DNA of 64,000 nucleotides. Source: Phormidium tenue FACHB-886. GTDB lineage: Bacteria > Cyanobacteriota > Cyanobacteriia > Elainellales > Elainellaceae. Made by a program: the position numbers and the translations under genes. A model generated the notes under the pieces. The model worked only from the letters and a program-made list of their open reading frames with translations, did not search any database and was not told the DNA's origin. The DNA lies in the NCBI RefSeq assembly GCF_014764505.1, contig NZ_JACXWX010000015.1, forward strand, positions 62,001 through 126,000. The letters are read 5' to 3'. Position 1 is the stretch's first letter; every line of letters starts with the position of its first letter. Shown in pieces: positions 7,622 through 17,574 of this stretch.

Positions 7622-10600
7622 TTAGGCACCACAGTTGTTTTGAGTGGCACATTGCCTCAGGTTAGTGATGTAGGGGTCATCAGCAGGAGGTTCACTGTAG
7701 AACTCACTGCGAATCGCCTCTGTGAACTTAAATCGTTCGGCAACCGGACCTGGTGCAGCATACTGCAATCCCACATCGTAGCCCCATCGCCGATTTGGAG
7801 GACTGTAATAGCGAATGTATTCGTCTGTTTGACCATCTGCCGTGGTACTGACTTCCCAGCGATCTTGGTCAAAGGGACCGGTGGCATAGGTGCTGAAGTT
7901 GAGCTGGAGGAACGCCCCCGACATAAATAGTTCATTGTCAGTCCAGTCCTCTAGAAAACGGGGGAAGTTGTGTAAGCCACCGTAGGATTGGTTGGGTCGC
8001 GAAGGTACCAGCCCGCTGACCATAATCATATTCATTTGAACCCCCCGGTTATCTGCGGTAATCAGCGGTTTGGTATTGTTGAACGCACTGTAAGCACCGT
8101 CATAGGCATTACCGTCAGCTTTTCGGGGATTTCCGGAGAACATCAGGATTGGGGATTCACCTTCAGCCGGATTAACCGGACTTGCAGTATTAGGCAAGAC
8201 TTCATACCAACTGTCAGCAATATTTGAGCGCATCCAAGTGACTTTCTTGGGTGTACGTACGCTGTCTAGCGTAACTGCTGTTGTGGGTCGGTTCTGGTTG
8301 AAATAAGAACTACGGTTGCCGTTGTTGACACAGCCATAGCGTGCACTACGCCCACTAGGCAGCGTACTTGCATTAATCGCAAAGCCATCTTCAATGCTGC
8401 CGTCACAGAAGTTGTTTGACAAAGGCGTAACAGCATCTGCCAGAATCTCAGTGGGTCGCCATTGGTCTCGATCCTTTTTGGCAAAGTTCAGGTTGAGGTC
8501 AGTTCGGGTGTAGAAGTTTCTAAAGTCATTGGTCTGCAAAAGCTCAGTAAACTCTTCTATTCCCTGGTTTCGAGCGATACTATCCGTGCCGATTGCACGG
8601 TGCAGGTTGAAATACCCCTGAACATACGCAGGATTGTGTGTCACAAAAGACATACCACGACCATTGTCATCAGTACGAACCAGCGATGCGCCATTCCGCA
8701 AGCGGAAACCATGTGGACGACGATCGGGATCAGGATAGTAATCTACAGGTTTGGGCGTGACTCTGCGATCGCTGAGAGGGGGATCAGTTGAGCGGAGGGC
8801 GCTTAAAGTGCCCGTGTTCATCTGACACGTTGGATCGGTTCTCAGCGCGCTGTCAGTCCTGCAGGCTTCCCAGGTGTTGCTGTTGGGGCGGACAATATGT
8901 GCCTCAGAAACCGCATCTTCTCGGAACGCATAGATCAAGCCGCTCTTGGGAAGCCAGAAGTCGCCACCCCAGGCTAGGCTTTGTCGCATCAGGTCAAGGT
9001 TGAGATTCAGCGCTCGAACACTCATCATCTCCCGACCATTAAACAGGGCAGAATCTTTGAAGGGGATGCTAAGCAGAGTTCCAGTGCGGGGAGCCGGATC
9101 GGTGGCGCTGGTAGGGATCGAGCAATAGATGCTCGTACAAATTTTGATGCGCTCTTCCGTACTACTATTGGGGGTGCTGCCAGTCGCTATAGTGCCGCCA
9201 GTTGGTGTAGTCGCAGCGCGAGTCGGCAGTTTCCAAGGTACGATGCTGCCGGGAATGCGGTAGCCTGCAGGCACTGCTAAACTCGGGATGCCTGCGGGGG
9301 CAGTTGCCACCAATTCTGGTTTAACCACCCGATAGGAGAAGTCAGCTCCCTGGTTGAACCGTCGAATATAATTATCAGCTGAGTCAGTGTTGTCTCGAAC
9401 ATAGGAACCTTGGTTGGGCTCAGCAATGTCGCCGTGAGGTAAAAATCCACCACTGTAGCCTGCTGCTACGGTAGCTGGAGGTGGTGATGAGCCTGTGTTT
9501 GAAGCATCACTTGCCGGGAAAATCGAGTAGAGCACGGAATAGTGCGGGCGCTTAGAGCAAAGCGCCGCTAGCGGTTCTGAATTCGCAAATCTTGCTTCAT
9601 CTGGTGAGACGTTTGTATCACCTGCAGCAGAAGTGCTGGCAACCAAATCGCGCCATCTGGTGCAACTGCCGAGCGGGTCTGAGGAATAGAGGCTATCCCC
9701 TGTACCGAAGCCAACTTTGCGATCGCGAGCCACCTGCTCTTTAGTAATGATGAGCTGTGCTAGATAAATCTGGTTTTGCAGCTGCGTCTTTTTAGGACTA
9801 CTGTCAGGAAGACTATCGCGCCAGCGCTCCATAAGCCGGACAAAAGTCTCTGGATCGTTTGAAGCTTCTTGATTGAGGACAATATTGTCTAACCCACCCC
9901 GTGGGATGGGGTTTGCGATCGAGAAGGTTGCAAACTCTGGATTCGCAGCCCGCACCGTTGGATCGTTGCGTCTCAGCAACAGCCGCAGCGTCCCGCGTAG
10001 CCCATTGGCATAATCTGCATTGGATGGGTCACTTATGCCTGGTCTACCCAACAGTTTATTGGCTGCATTGGCTCCAGTCAAAGTATCATCAAAAGCTTGC
10101 AGTGTGCTGTAATTCAACTTTTCCAGGTAATCGACGTTGTGCGCCAACATGCCAATCAAACAGCCTGCTGTATGTAGGGTCGTTTTGTCAGCAGGGCTAA
10201 GGCTGTCGTAGGTTGCCCCATCACCCATTAGTTTTAGTACTTGCCGCAGATTCGAGAAGTCTCCCCACTGACTCATTATGGGAGAAGGATGGACAAAATT
10301 CTCTTCCTGAACTGGCGGAAACGACGGCGCACCTCCTGCGCCATCGCCTGCAAACTGGGCAAGATTCTGCAGCGCAGTCATTAAATTGGAGTTGCGATTG
10401 GTGAATTCAGCCAAGGGCGGCACCGAATACTCCCAACCGTTTGTGCCCCGTCCCCGGAAAAAGTCGCTGATGATGAGCGATCGCGTGGCGCTGAGCAAGA
10501 CTTCTGGACGGGTAGATGGATCGAACGCGTTAGCAGCAGTTATGCCTGGAGCATTGGGGAAAAGATCCTCAAACGTAGCGCTCCTATCTAGCGTCCCAGG

Positions 10601-12538
10601 CGTGCCAGGGTGAACCGTAGTGGCAATGCAGGCAGCTGGAAAATCAACGCCTTCAGGCGATCTGGCATGATAAACCGCTGTTGCCTGAACAGCTGCCAGA
10701 TTATCCCAAAGCGCCCGTCGCTGCCGCGCTTCGTTACAGCGAGTGCTGTTGCTACCTGGACAGCTACCCCAAGGCTTGAGTGGTTCTCGACGCTCAAGCT
10801 CGTCGACAGGCAGACTGCTTTGGAGCTTAGGTCCTCCCCAACCAGCTGGATCGCCCAACTCAAGCCGTTGTCCTACAATCAGGCGCAAGCCCTCCCGCCT
10901 AGCTCGCCGCTCCCAGTAGCCGTCTAGCCCCACATTAGAGCTTTCCTGCCCTGGGGCTGGGTCGTTGCCGGTTAGCTGCTGCGCTGCCGTTCCGGTGATG
11001 GGTCTGCCGAAGGCACCTTCTGGAATTTCCTCAAAGTTGCGCCCCCAACGCGGATAGGGCCCCCAGCGGTTGTCTGCTCGGAACGTGTCGTCTACATAGG
11101 GAACATCTTCCTGTGCATTGACTAGACGCCTCTTCACTGGACTGTCTTCCCAGTTTCCAGCCCGGTCTGTTTGCGGATCAGGGACGGTTCGACCGATCGA
11201 AACCAAATCTGTTTGTAGCCTGACTGGGTCTAGCGAATAATCTGCCGGTCTACGCCCACTCCGAGGATTAAGCGAATCTCGATCAGCGGTCATCTCAACA
11301 TTTTGCTGAGGCGGCTGCCCTGCGCTGGTGAAAATGTCAAATCCTGGTCTGCCGTTGAAATTATTTCTCTTAATGGTCCCAGTGATAAACTGCCCTTGAA
11401 ACTTAGGAATATTTTTTTCTGGAGCAGCTTGAACATCTGTCACTGTTATCTCTGAAGAGAGTTCGTCATACAGGCAAGAGGCAGGCGCACTAATCATATA
11501 GCTACGAAAGCTGTTGCCGTCGCTGTTTTCACCACTGACGATCAGGTTGCCTTCGGTATGCATTGCACCGTTCCAGTTGAACGCCGGACCGGGAAAGATT
11601 TCTAGATCGTTACGGAACCAGGCTGCCCATTTAAAGCCCCGCGTTGCTTCCCGGTCCTGCTGAAACTCCAGGGTTGCTACTGCTCCATTGGGATTGTTGG
11701 GCTGCACGAAGGCATCCACCTGAAAATTCTTCCGTAGTTTGGTTGTAGCTACTTCATCTGGGAACCAGCCCTCACCGTTGATGACCTGAGCCCGCACGGT
11801 TGATGAATCTGCACCGTTTCTGGCACTACAGGTAGCTGATGTTTGAGTGGCGTTGCTGAGCGGCGAATTGCGAACAAATGGGAAAGGACGCGCCGCTGCC
11901 CGTGCTGCTACATTGGCACTCCGAAGGGTGACTTCATCGGGTGCAGTAAAGATGACGGAATAGAAAACCCTGCCGTCGTTTGGTCCTGTAGCTACACCAT
12001 CGCCATCGAGGTCAGCAGCATATCTCCAGGCATTATCCTTTTGACCATCGCCATTAATATCTAAGCGCGCTTCCCCTGGCAGCGTGTAGGGATCTTCGCC
12101 ACCCGGACGGAACGGCTCCAACCTGTAGCCATCGCCCAAATCGCGTCCATCGTTCAGCATCATGGACATCAACTGCAAATCCCTGGGCACTCCGCCGCCC
12201 CGTGGCTCTCGATCGGAATCAAACAAAAACTCAAGCTTCGCTTTTGCCCGATCGATAGCAGGCGTGGCGGCGTTGTAGATTACCCGTTGTTGTCGTTCAC
12301 CGATCACCTGTTGCGATCGGGTGAAGGTGCGATAGCCGATTGCCCCCACTGTTAGCGTTACTACTAACAACAGCAAAATAGTGGTAGGCAACACAAAGCC
12401 TGCCTGAGTGCCATGCCGTCCCAGCCGCAGCCAGCTACGCAGCAGCCAGCGAGCCAGACCTTTTGAAAGAGTTTGAGCCATTCGGCTGATTTGCCGAAGG
12501 AGATGCTGAGCGGCTCTAATAAGTTTTTGGGTTGACAT
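7622..12538 (-). CDS. hpsA: Hormogonium polysaccharide biosynthesis protein HpsA-like
   Basis: This very large (1638 aa) protein has an N-terminal pseudopilin-like signal. A basic amphipathic leader ends RHGTQAG (Gly47), followed by FVLPTTILLLLVVTLTVGAIG, so the usual Glu at +5 is absent. The long remainder has extracytoplasmic character (many Asn, Asp, Pro, Arg, Tyr and calcium-site-like DINGDGQKDNAW and DLDGDGVATG segments). Size, prepilin-like start and the three following pseudopilin genes match the hpsA locus described in Nostoc punctiforme and relatives, which is needed for secretion of gliding polysaccharide. It is the promoter-proximal gene after a 665-bp upstream region. Confidence 0.85.
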   Translation of the reverse strand: MSTQKLIRAAQHLLRQISRMAQTLSKGLARWLLRSWLRLGRHGTQAGFVLPTTILLLLVVTLTVGAIGYRTFTRSQQVIGERQQRVIYNAATPAIDRAKAKLEFLFDSDREPRGGGVPRDLQLMSMMLNDGRDLGDGYRLEPFRPGGEDPYTLPGEARLDINGDGQKDNAWRYAADLDGDGVATGPNDGRVFYSVIFTAPDEVTLRSANVAARAAARPFPFVRNSPLSNATQTSATCSARNGADSSTVRAQVINGEGWFPDEVATTKLRKNFQVDAFVQPNNPNGAVATLEFQQDREATRGFKWAAWFRNDLEIFPGPAFNWNGAMHTEGNLIVSGENSDGNSFRSYMISAPASCLYDELSSEITVTDVQAAPEKNIPKFQGQFITGTIKRNNFNGRPGFDIFTSAGQPPQQNVEMTADRDSLNPRSGRRPADYSLDPVRLQTDLVSIGRTVPDPQTDRAGNWEDSPVKRRLVNAQEDVPYVDDTFRADNRWGPYPRWGRNFEEIPEGAFGRPITGTAAQQLTGNDPAPGQESSNVGLDGYWERRARREGLRLIVGQRLELGDPAGWGGPKLQSSLPVDELERREPLKPWGSCPGSNSTRCNEARQRRALWDNLAAVQATAVYHARSPEGVDFPAACIATTVHPGTPGTLDRSATFEDLFPNAPGITAANAFDPSTRPEVLLSATRSLIISDFFRGRGTNGWEYSVPPLAEFTNRNSNLMTALQNLAQFAGDGAGGAPSFPPVQEENFVHPSPIMSQWGDFSNLRQVLKLMGDGATYDSLSPADKTTLHTAGCLIGMLAHNVDYLEKLNYSTLQAFDDTLTGANAANKLLGRPGISDPSNADYANGLRGTLRLLLRRNDPTVRAANPEFATFSIANPIPRGGLDNIVLNQEASNDPETFVRLMERWRDSLPDSSPKKTQLQNQIYLAQLIITKEQVARDRKVGFGTGDSLYSSDPLGSCTRWRDLVASTSAAGDTNVSPDEARFANSEPLAALCSKRPHYSVLYSIFPASDASNTGSSPPPATVAAGYSGGFLPHGDIAEPNQGSYVRDNTDSADNYIRRFNQGADFSYRVVKPELVATAPAGIPSLAVPAGYRIPGSIVPWKLPTRAATTPTGGTIATGSTPNSSTEERIKICTSIYCSIPTSATDPAPRTGTLLSIPFKDSALFNGREMMSVRALNLNLDLMRQSLAWGGDFWLPKSGLIYAFREDAVSEAHIVRPNSNTWEACRTDSALRTDPTCQMNTGTLSALRSTDPPLSDRRVTPKPVDYYPDPDRRPHGFRLRNGASLVRTDDNGRGMSFVTHNPAYVQGYFNLHRAIGTDSIARNQGIEEFTELLQTNDFRNFYTRTDLNLNFAKKDRDQWRPTEILADAVTPLSNNFCDGSIEDGFAINASTLPSGRSARYGCVNNGNRSSYFNQNRPTTAVTLDSVRTPKKVTWMRSNIADSWYEVLPNTASPVNPAEGESPILMFSGNPRKADGNAYDGAYSAFNNTKPLITADNRGVQMNMIMVSGLVPSRPNQSYGGLHNFPRFLEDWTDNELFMSGAFLQLNFSTYATGPFDQDRWEVSTTADGQTDEYIRYYSPPNRRWGYDVGLQYAAPGPVAERFKFTEAIRSEFYSEPPADDPYITNLRQCATQNNCGA

Positions 12539-13204
12539 ATGCTGTCTTCATGACAAGTGGACTATGCAGAACTAGGCGCAGACAAAGTTCAGAAAGGAAA
12601 TACGGCTAAACCTGAGCAGTGAATCTTATACCAAAGATTAAACAAGCGCAGCCTTCAACTCAAGCAACTTCTCTACGTTGCTTAAGTGCGCAGTGCCATT
12701 GCAAACAAGAAGTAGATTAAGCTGAGTCAAAAGGCAAACAGCAATAAACACAATGGGGTTAAACCAGGAAACTTTTTACTCAGAGTTTAAATATTTACAA
12801 GAATTTTACAATTACCAACAGACATTATTGTCTTAACAGCTTAGAAGTACGACTTCAACAGGGAAAACACGAGCTGAGCAAAAATGTTTTGAGCAATCTA
12901 GAGGAAATTCCTCAATTTTGATTGATCGAAGTTTAGAAACGCCAGGGGCTTCAGAGTTACTCAAGGATGCCCCACTTACCTGAAAAAGCGATCACTTTAC
13001 CAACGGCTCTGATGCTGCCGGCAATCGCCTCACCTAACAAATGCCTTTCAAAGTTCAAAGAGTACAGAGAACACAAGACGTGTTAGTTATTATTTATACC
13101 AAGCTTTGTGAAAAAGTGCTATATACACTGGATTAACGTAAATTTTTGCTTACACTGCTGACATGACAGCGGATGAAGAACTCACGAATTTAACGGCTTG
13201 AAAC
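12539..13204. other. 666-bp region upstream of hpsA
   Basis: No gene was recognised. The region separates the hpsA start from the stop of the WG-repeat gene on the same strand, so it should hold the hps promoter. A perfect 13-base palindrome (GAGGAAATTCCTC) lies at 12901-12913 and could be a regulator site. No confident -10/-35 pair was assigned. Confidence 0.5.
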
Positions 13205-14137
13205 TTAAAGCAATGAGCCATCTGCACGAATAAAGCCCCAGCCTTGATCCGTTTGCACCCAAGCAAAGCCTTCAGAAAATGACCCTGCGCTGATAAACTG
13301 GGGAGCAATTGCTATCGTCCCAGTTTTATTGATATAGCCAGTTTTGCCGCCACGCTGAATCGATGCCATTCCTTCAGAAAAATCTGAGGCGAACTCAAAG
13401 TGCGGGGCGATCGCTAACTCGCCGCTGTAGGCAACATAGCCCCATTGGCTACCCACCAACACTGCCGCCAGCATTTCTGAGAAGTCTGAGGCAAAAGCGA
13501 AAGTAGAGGAAATCACGACATTCCCGGTAGCATCAATAAAGCCCCAGTTTGCGGCTTGACGGATTCGTGCCAGTCCCTCGGAAAAAGCAAACGCCCCATC
13601 GAATGCAGAAGGGATGACGATAGCACCAGCTCGATTGATGTAGCACCATTTGCCATCTTGCCGCACCACCGCCCGAGAATTAGAAAAGCTCCAGGCATCT
13701 TCAAATACAGGTTCGATTGCCCACTTGCCGCTGCGGTCAATGTAGCCATATCGATCGTCTACTTTAACGGCAGCGAGTTCTTCTGAAAAATCGGAGGCAA
13801 GGAGAAATTGGGGTTCGATGGTCAGCTCACCTTGGAGGTTAATGTAGCCGTAGCGTGTCCCAGCCCGGACTGCCGCTAGCCCATCTGAAAAGGCATTTGC
13901 ACTCGGAAACTGTGGAGGAATCACAACTTCACCCGTGGGGTCAAGATAGCCATATACATCATTGATCCGCAGCAGCGCTCGCGCTTCGGAAAAAGAAGAA
14001 ACCCCATCAAAACTAGGATCGACTTTTATTACTTCCTGTCCAGTCAGGTCAATGTAGGCGTAGCGATCGCTTTTGCGGACAGCAGCAAGTCCTTCTGAAA
14101 AATCGGAGGCAAAATCGAACAAGGCAGATGAGTTCAT
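13205..14137 (-). CDS. WG-repeat protein
   Basis: This 310-aa protein is built almost wholly from about eight to nine WG-type (KWG leptospira) repeats of about 35 residues. They recur as GYI(D/N)xxGxxxIxPxF followed by FSEGLAxV; examples are GYLDPTGEVVIPPQF and GYINKTGTIAIAPQF. The repeats form beta structures probably used for binding, and the family has no assigned reaction. No signal peptide or membrane segment is visible. The gene is divergent from tsaB, with 89 bp between the starts. Confidence 0.9.
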   Translation of the reverse strand: MNSSALFDFASDFSEGLAAVRKSDRYAYIDLTGQEVIKVDPSFDGVSSFSEARALLRINDVYGYLDPTGEVVIPPQFPSANAFSDGLAAVRAGTRYGYINLQGELTIEPQFLLASDFSEELAAVKVDDRYGYIDRSGKWAIEPVFEDAWSFSNSRAVVRQDGKWCYINRAGAIVIPSAFDGAFAFSEGLARIRQAANWGFIDATGNVVISSTFAFASDFSEMLAAVLVGSQWGYVAYSGELAIAPHFEFASDFSEGMASIQRGGKTGYINKTGTIAIAPQFISAGSFSEGFAWVQTDQGWGFIRADGSLL

Positions 14138-14226
14138 GGGGGCAGGTTGAGGGTGGCACTAGAGAGTGTGATAAACTCTCTGAAACATATTTTGGTATTA
14201 TCTGCGATCGGTTTCTTTTTTTGGGC

Positions 14227-14859
14227 ATGACCAACGCAACCTCCCAGAAATACGCTTTGGCGATTCATACCGCTAGCGCCGATCTGGGTCTGGCGATTAG
14301 CAACTTTGCAGGAGACGAGCGGGTTCAAAGCTGGTCGCTGAATCGAGATCTGTCCACGCATCTGCACATTTATCTGACTGAGTTTTTGCAGCCGCAGACT
14401 TGGAAAGATTTAATGTTTTTGGCAGTTGCGAGAGGTCCGGGCGGCTTTACGGGAACGCGCATCGGCGTTGTTGCGGCACGGACGCTGGCACAGCAGCTAG
14501 AAATTCCCCTATTTGCCGTTTCTACGCTGACGGCGATCGCCTGGATGCATCGAGCGAGTAATTTTAGTACTGATGCTGTCCCTGACCTTGCCATCCAAAT
14601 GCAGGCACAGCGGGGCGAAATTCACACTGCTATCTATAGCGCCAATCTACAGACGCGCCTCGCTGATACAATCATGAGCCAGCTGCAATGGCAGCAGGTG
14701 CTTGACCAATGGCAACACCCTTATCGGTTGATCCAAGCGGAAAGCGGGCTGGGAACAACGGCTGCTGGTGTATTGGACTTAGGTTATCAGGATTGGCAGC
14801 GGGGCGATCGTCCTGACTGGTCAGAGGCACTGCCTTTCTATGGTCAAAGTCCTGTTTAG
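14227..14859 (+). CDS. tsaB: tRNA threonylcarbamoyladenosine biosynthesis protein TsaB
   Basis: This 210-aa ASKHA-fold protein begins ALAIHTASADLGLAI and carries the family segment GPGGFTGTRIGVVAARTLA. TsaB partners TsaD and TsaE to make t6A37 in ANN-decoding tRNAs. The ATG at 14227 is preferred over an upstream in-frame start at 14128 because that would overlap the divergent WG-repeat gene and add a non-conserved 33-residue extension. The gene's stop overlaps the stop of the convergent permease gene by four bases. Confidence 0.92.
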   Translation: MTNATSQKYALAIHTASADLGLAISNFAGDERVQSWSLNRDLSTHLHIYLTEFLQPQTWKDLMFLAVARGPGGFTGTRIGVVAARTLAQQLEIPLFAVSTLTAIAWMHRASNFSTDAVPDLAIQMQAQRGEIHTAIYSANLQTRLADTIMSQLQWQQVLDQWQHPYRLIQAESGLGTTAAGVLDLGYQDWQRGDRPDWSEALPFYGQSPV

Positions 14860-16004
14860 CGCTGCAGGTTGCGGGGATCAAGTGCATCACGCAGCCCATC
14901 ACCCAACAGGTTAAACGCTAGCACGGTCAGGACGATTAAGATTGCAGGTGACCAGATTAGCCAAGGCTGTAGGACCAAAATTGAGGCATTTGTAGCGATC
15001 GACAGCATATTTCCCCACGAGGGATCAGGCTGCTGAATGCCCAAGCCGATCAAACTCAGCACAGCTTCTGCCACGATGAAGCTAGGAATCGTTAGTGTGG
15101 CAGAAATGATGATGTAGGTCGCGGTCTGTGGCAAGACATGGCGAGCGATGATGTAGAGCGATCGTCCTCCCATAGCTTTGGCTGCCTGCACAAAAACTCG
15201 CTCTTTAATTGACAAGACCTGCCCTCGCACAACCCGCGCTAAGCCTGCCCAGCTCACGAATGAGGTAATTACAACAATCAGCAAAAACCGCTGAGCGCTG
15301 GTGAGACCGGGCGGCAAAACTCCTCCCAATGCAACAAGCAAATAGAACGATGGGACGACCATGATTACTTCTACAATCCGCATCAAGATCGCATCCAAGA
15401 TGCCGCCGAAATAACCAGAAATACCGCCAACTAACAATCCTAAAGGAAACGTGATCAGCGTTCCAACGATGCCAATAAATAGACTGATTCGACCTCCATG
15501 AATCAGACGGCTTAGCTGGTCACGGGCTTGCTCATCCGTTCCCATCAGGTTTAGTCTGCCGGGTCCATCAGTGCCAAACAGGTGCAACCTACCTCTGATG
15601 CCTGGAAAAACTTCTACGTCGTCAATTTGAGGATTTGTTAGAGAAAACCGAGTAGGAAGCGGCAGCTTGAGCTGCAGAAAACTGTATTCATCCCCGGTCA
15701 CAAACAGCCGCAGCGGTGAAGGCTTGCTGCGATCAACATTCAAGGCACGATCGCCCGTTTCTAAGCTGACAGGACCTTGCGTGGTGGGGTAGACATGCGG
15801 TCCGATGAACTGTCCTTGGGCATTTGACCAATAGATCTGAGTTGGCGGCAGCAGTGATCCATCGAGCTGAGATACATAAGGATCGTAAGGGGCAACGAAA
15901 TCAGCAAAGATGACGATCAGGTAGAACGCAATCAGAATCAGTCCACCAATGCGCGCCAGAGGATTTCGCTTGAGCGATCGCCACCAGTTCATAGGATGCT
16001 CCAA
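14856..16004 (-). CDS. ABC transporter permease, OppC/DppC family
   Basis: This 382-aa inner-membrane permease of the peptide/nickel family begins MNWWRSLKRNPLARIGGLIL, the usual OppC N-terminus. A long periplasmic insertion (about residues 45-165) precedes five C-terminal membrane segments. The EAA-like coupling loop is visible as AAKAMGGRSLYIIARHVLPQ. The start could also be the ATG four codons downstream. No binding protein, ATPase or second permease gene is nearby, which is common for dispersed cyanobacterial Opp systems. It follows trhO by 45 bp on the same strand. Confidence 0.9.
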   Translation of the reverse strand: MEHPMNWWRSLKRNPLARIGGLILIAFYLIVIFADFVAPYDPYVSQLDGSLLPPTQIYWSNAQGQFIGPHVYPTTQGPVSLETGDRALNVDRSKPSPLRLFVTGDEYSFLQLKLPLPTRFSLTNPQIDDVEVFPGIRGRLHLFGTDGPGRLNLMGTDEQARDQLSRLIHGGRISLFIGIVGTLITFPLGLLVGGISGYFGGILDAILMRIVEVIMVVPSFYLLVALGGVLPPGLTSAQRFLLIVVITSFVSWAGLARVVRGQVLSIKERVFVQAAKAMGGRSLYIIARHVLPQTATYIIISATLTIPSFIVAEAVLSLIGLGIQQPDPSWGNMLSIATNASILVLQPWLIWSPAILIVLTVLAFNLLGDGLRDALDPRNLQR

Positions 16005-16049
16005 AGTGAGTTGACAACCATCATAGACGAGAGCCGGCAGGGGTGCGTG

Positions 16050-16949
16050 TCAGCTTTTGGTTTTTCCACTTTTGGCTGTTGCTTGCCGCGATTGCCACTG
16101 CACTCGTCTGGCGGCTCGTTTCTCTGGGGTGAGGCTTGGGAAGCAGTGAGGGCAGGACACACCCTCCTCATAATCAGAAGAAAGCTGATCGACCGCTGAG
16201 ATTGGGTGTCCACAGCTGAGGCACAGCTCATGCGTTCCAGATTCTAGCCCATGCTGCACAGCGACTCGTTGATCAAAGACAAAACATTCGCCTTGCCAAA
16301 GGCTTTCTGCGGCAGGAACTTCTTCCAAATACTTGAGAATGCCACCCTTCAGGTGATAGACCTCCTGAAAACCCTGGGAGAGTAGGTAAGAAGAAGCCTT
16401 TTCACAGCGGATACCACCTGTGCAGAACAGGGCTACTTTTTTAGACTGGGTAGGGTCAAAGTTCTGCTGGACATAACCAGGAAATTCTCGAAAGGAGGCA
16501 GTCTCGGGGTTTTGGGCACCTTGAAACGTCCCGATATTTATCTCGTAGGCATTGCGCGTATCGATTACTGTCACTTCTGGGTCGGAAATCAGCGCATTCC
16601 AATCCTTCGGATCTACATAGGTTCCCACCTGCTGACTCGGATCTACCGCTGGTAAGCCGAAGGTGACGATCTCCTGTTTCAGCTTGATCTTGAGCCTATC
16701 GAAAGGAAACTCTTCTGCCGTTGATTCTTTATGTTCTAAATCCGCCAGTCGCACATCCGACCGCAAATGCGCTAGCAGCGCATTAACTGCCTGTCGTGAC
16801 CCGGCAATCGTTCCATTGATCCCCTCCTGTGCCAACAGAATAGTTCCTCGTAGGGTTTGAGTTTGGCAGAACTGGAGGAGGTGCGATCGCTTCTCGGCGC
16901 GGTCGGGCAAGGAAACAAACTTGTAGAAGGTAGCAACAACCAGAGCCAT
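16050..16949 (-). CDS. trhO: tRNA uridine(34) hydroxylase TrhO (YceA family, rhodanese domain)
   Basis: This 299-aa protein has an N-terminal acylphosphatase/ferredoxin-like part ([12 protein letters not shown] to about residue 95). A rhodanese domain with active-site loop CTGGIRC (residues 176-182) follows, then a C-terminal Cys-rich segment (CLSCGHP and CPHCFP) likely to bind a metal. TrhO makes 5-hydroxyuridine at the wobble position in an oxygen-dependent reaction. The length matches the family. It is the first gene of a two-gene unit with the OppC-type permease. Confidence 0.93.
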   Translation of the reverse strand: MALVVATFYKFVSLPDRAEKRSHLLQFCQTQTLRGTILLAQEGINGTIAGSRQAVNALLAHLRSDVRLADLEHKESTAEEFPFDRLKIKLKQEIVTFGLPAVDPSQQVGTYVDPKDWNALISDPEVTVIDTRNAYEINIGTFQGAQNPETASFREFPGYVQQNFDPTQSKKVALFCTGGIRCEKASSYLLSQGFQEVYHLKGGILKYLEEVPAAESLWQGECFVFDQRVAVQHGLESGTHELCLSCGHPISAVDQLSSDYEEGVSCPHCFPSLTPEKRAARRVQWQSRQATAKSGKTKS

Positions 16950-17574
16950 TTTTAGCTGAAATTTGAGCTGAAAATCAAAAGTCGATTTCTACGATACAGT
17001 GATCCCTCGTAGATTGTGTTGCAAGCCATTCCAGTCCCGCTAAATTTTCTTGAGACGAATTGATCAACTGGCGTTAGTATTATTTGAAACTTAGTCATCT
17101 AGAGTCAGTTATCTAGAGCTTAGTTGTGGTGATATTGACCGCTTTGGGGCATGACAGTGGGCTTCTCGTGGATTAGGGCGATCGAGTTGCTGTAGAAAAT
17201 AGCGTGAACCCGTTTCAGCAAAAGCTAGGCAGCTTAATCTTTGGGTGGGCAGGCGATAGCTCTGACTTATACCGAAAGGCAGCAGCCGACGGGATTTTTG
17301 TTGTTTTTGCAGTAAATATCACTGCAAACGCAAGAGGCAAAAGTTCTAGGCTGTATCCGTGAGCAAAAAGCTGCTCGCAGCAGTTCGGCAGCTCGATCGC
17401 CGCTATTTTCAGAGACAAATTAATGAAATAAGACTGTATCCCATTGCATCTTAGGGAAGCGCAAAGTTTTCAGAAAAAGTTTGGGTTCTATCCAAGCGTA
17501 AAGCGCTATAAGTTGCACTGGGATACCCCTGGAATGGAGTATGCAGTTCGCACTGGTGGAGAGGAGAACGGTGA
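16950..17574. other. 625-bp intergenic region between trhO and the CapA-like gene
   Basis: This is a divergent promoter region with no convincing gene. A 12-bp direct repeat, AGT(C/T)ATCTAGAG, occurs at 17093-17104 and 17107-17118, spaced exactly 14 bp, and could be a regulator site. A 67-codon minus-strand frame inside it looks non-coding. Confidence 0.5.

Noticed and set aside
14128-14226. 33-codon N-terminal extension of tsaB
   Set aside because: It overlaps the divergent WG-repeat gene and has no family support; the ATG at 14227 gives the normal TsaB start.
17215-17418. 67-codon minus-strand frame in the trhO/CapA gap
   Set aside because: No ribosome site, no recognisable domain, mixed composition; treated as non-coding.
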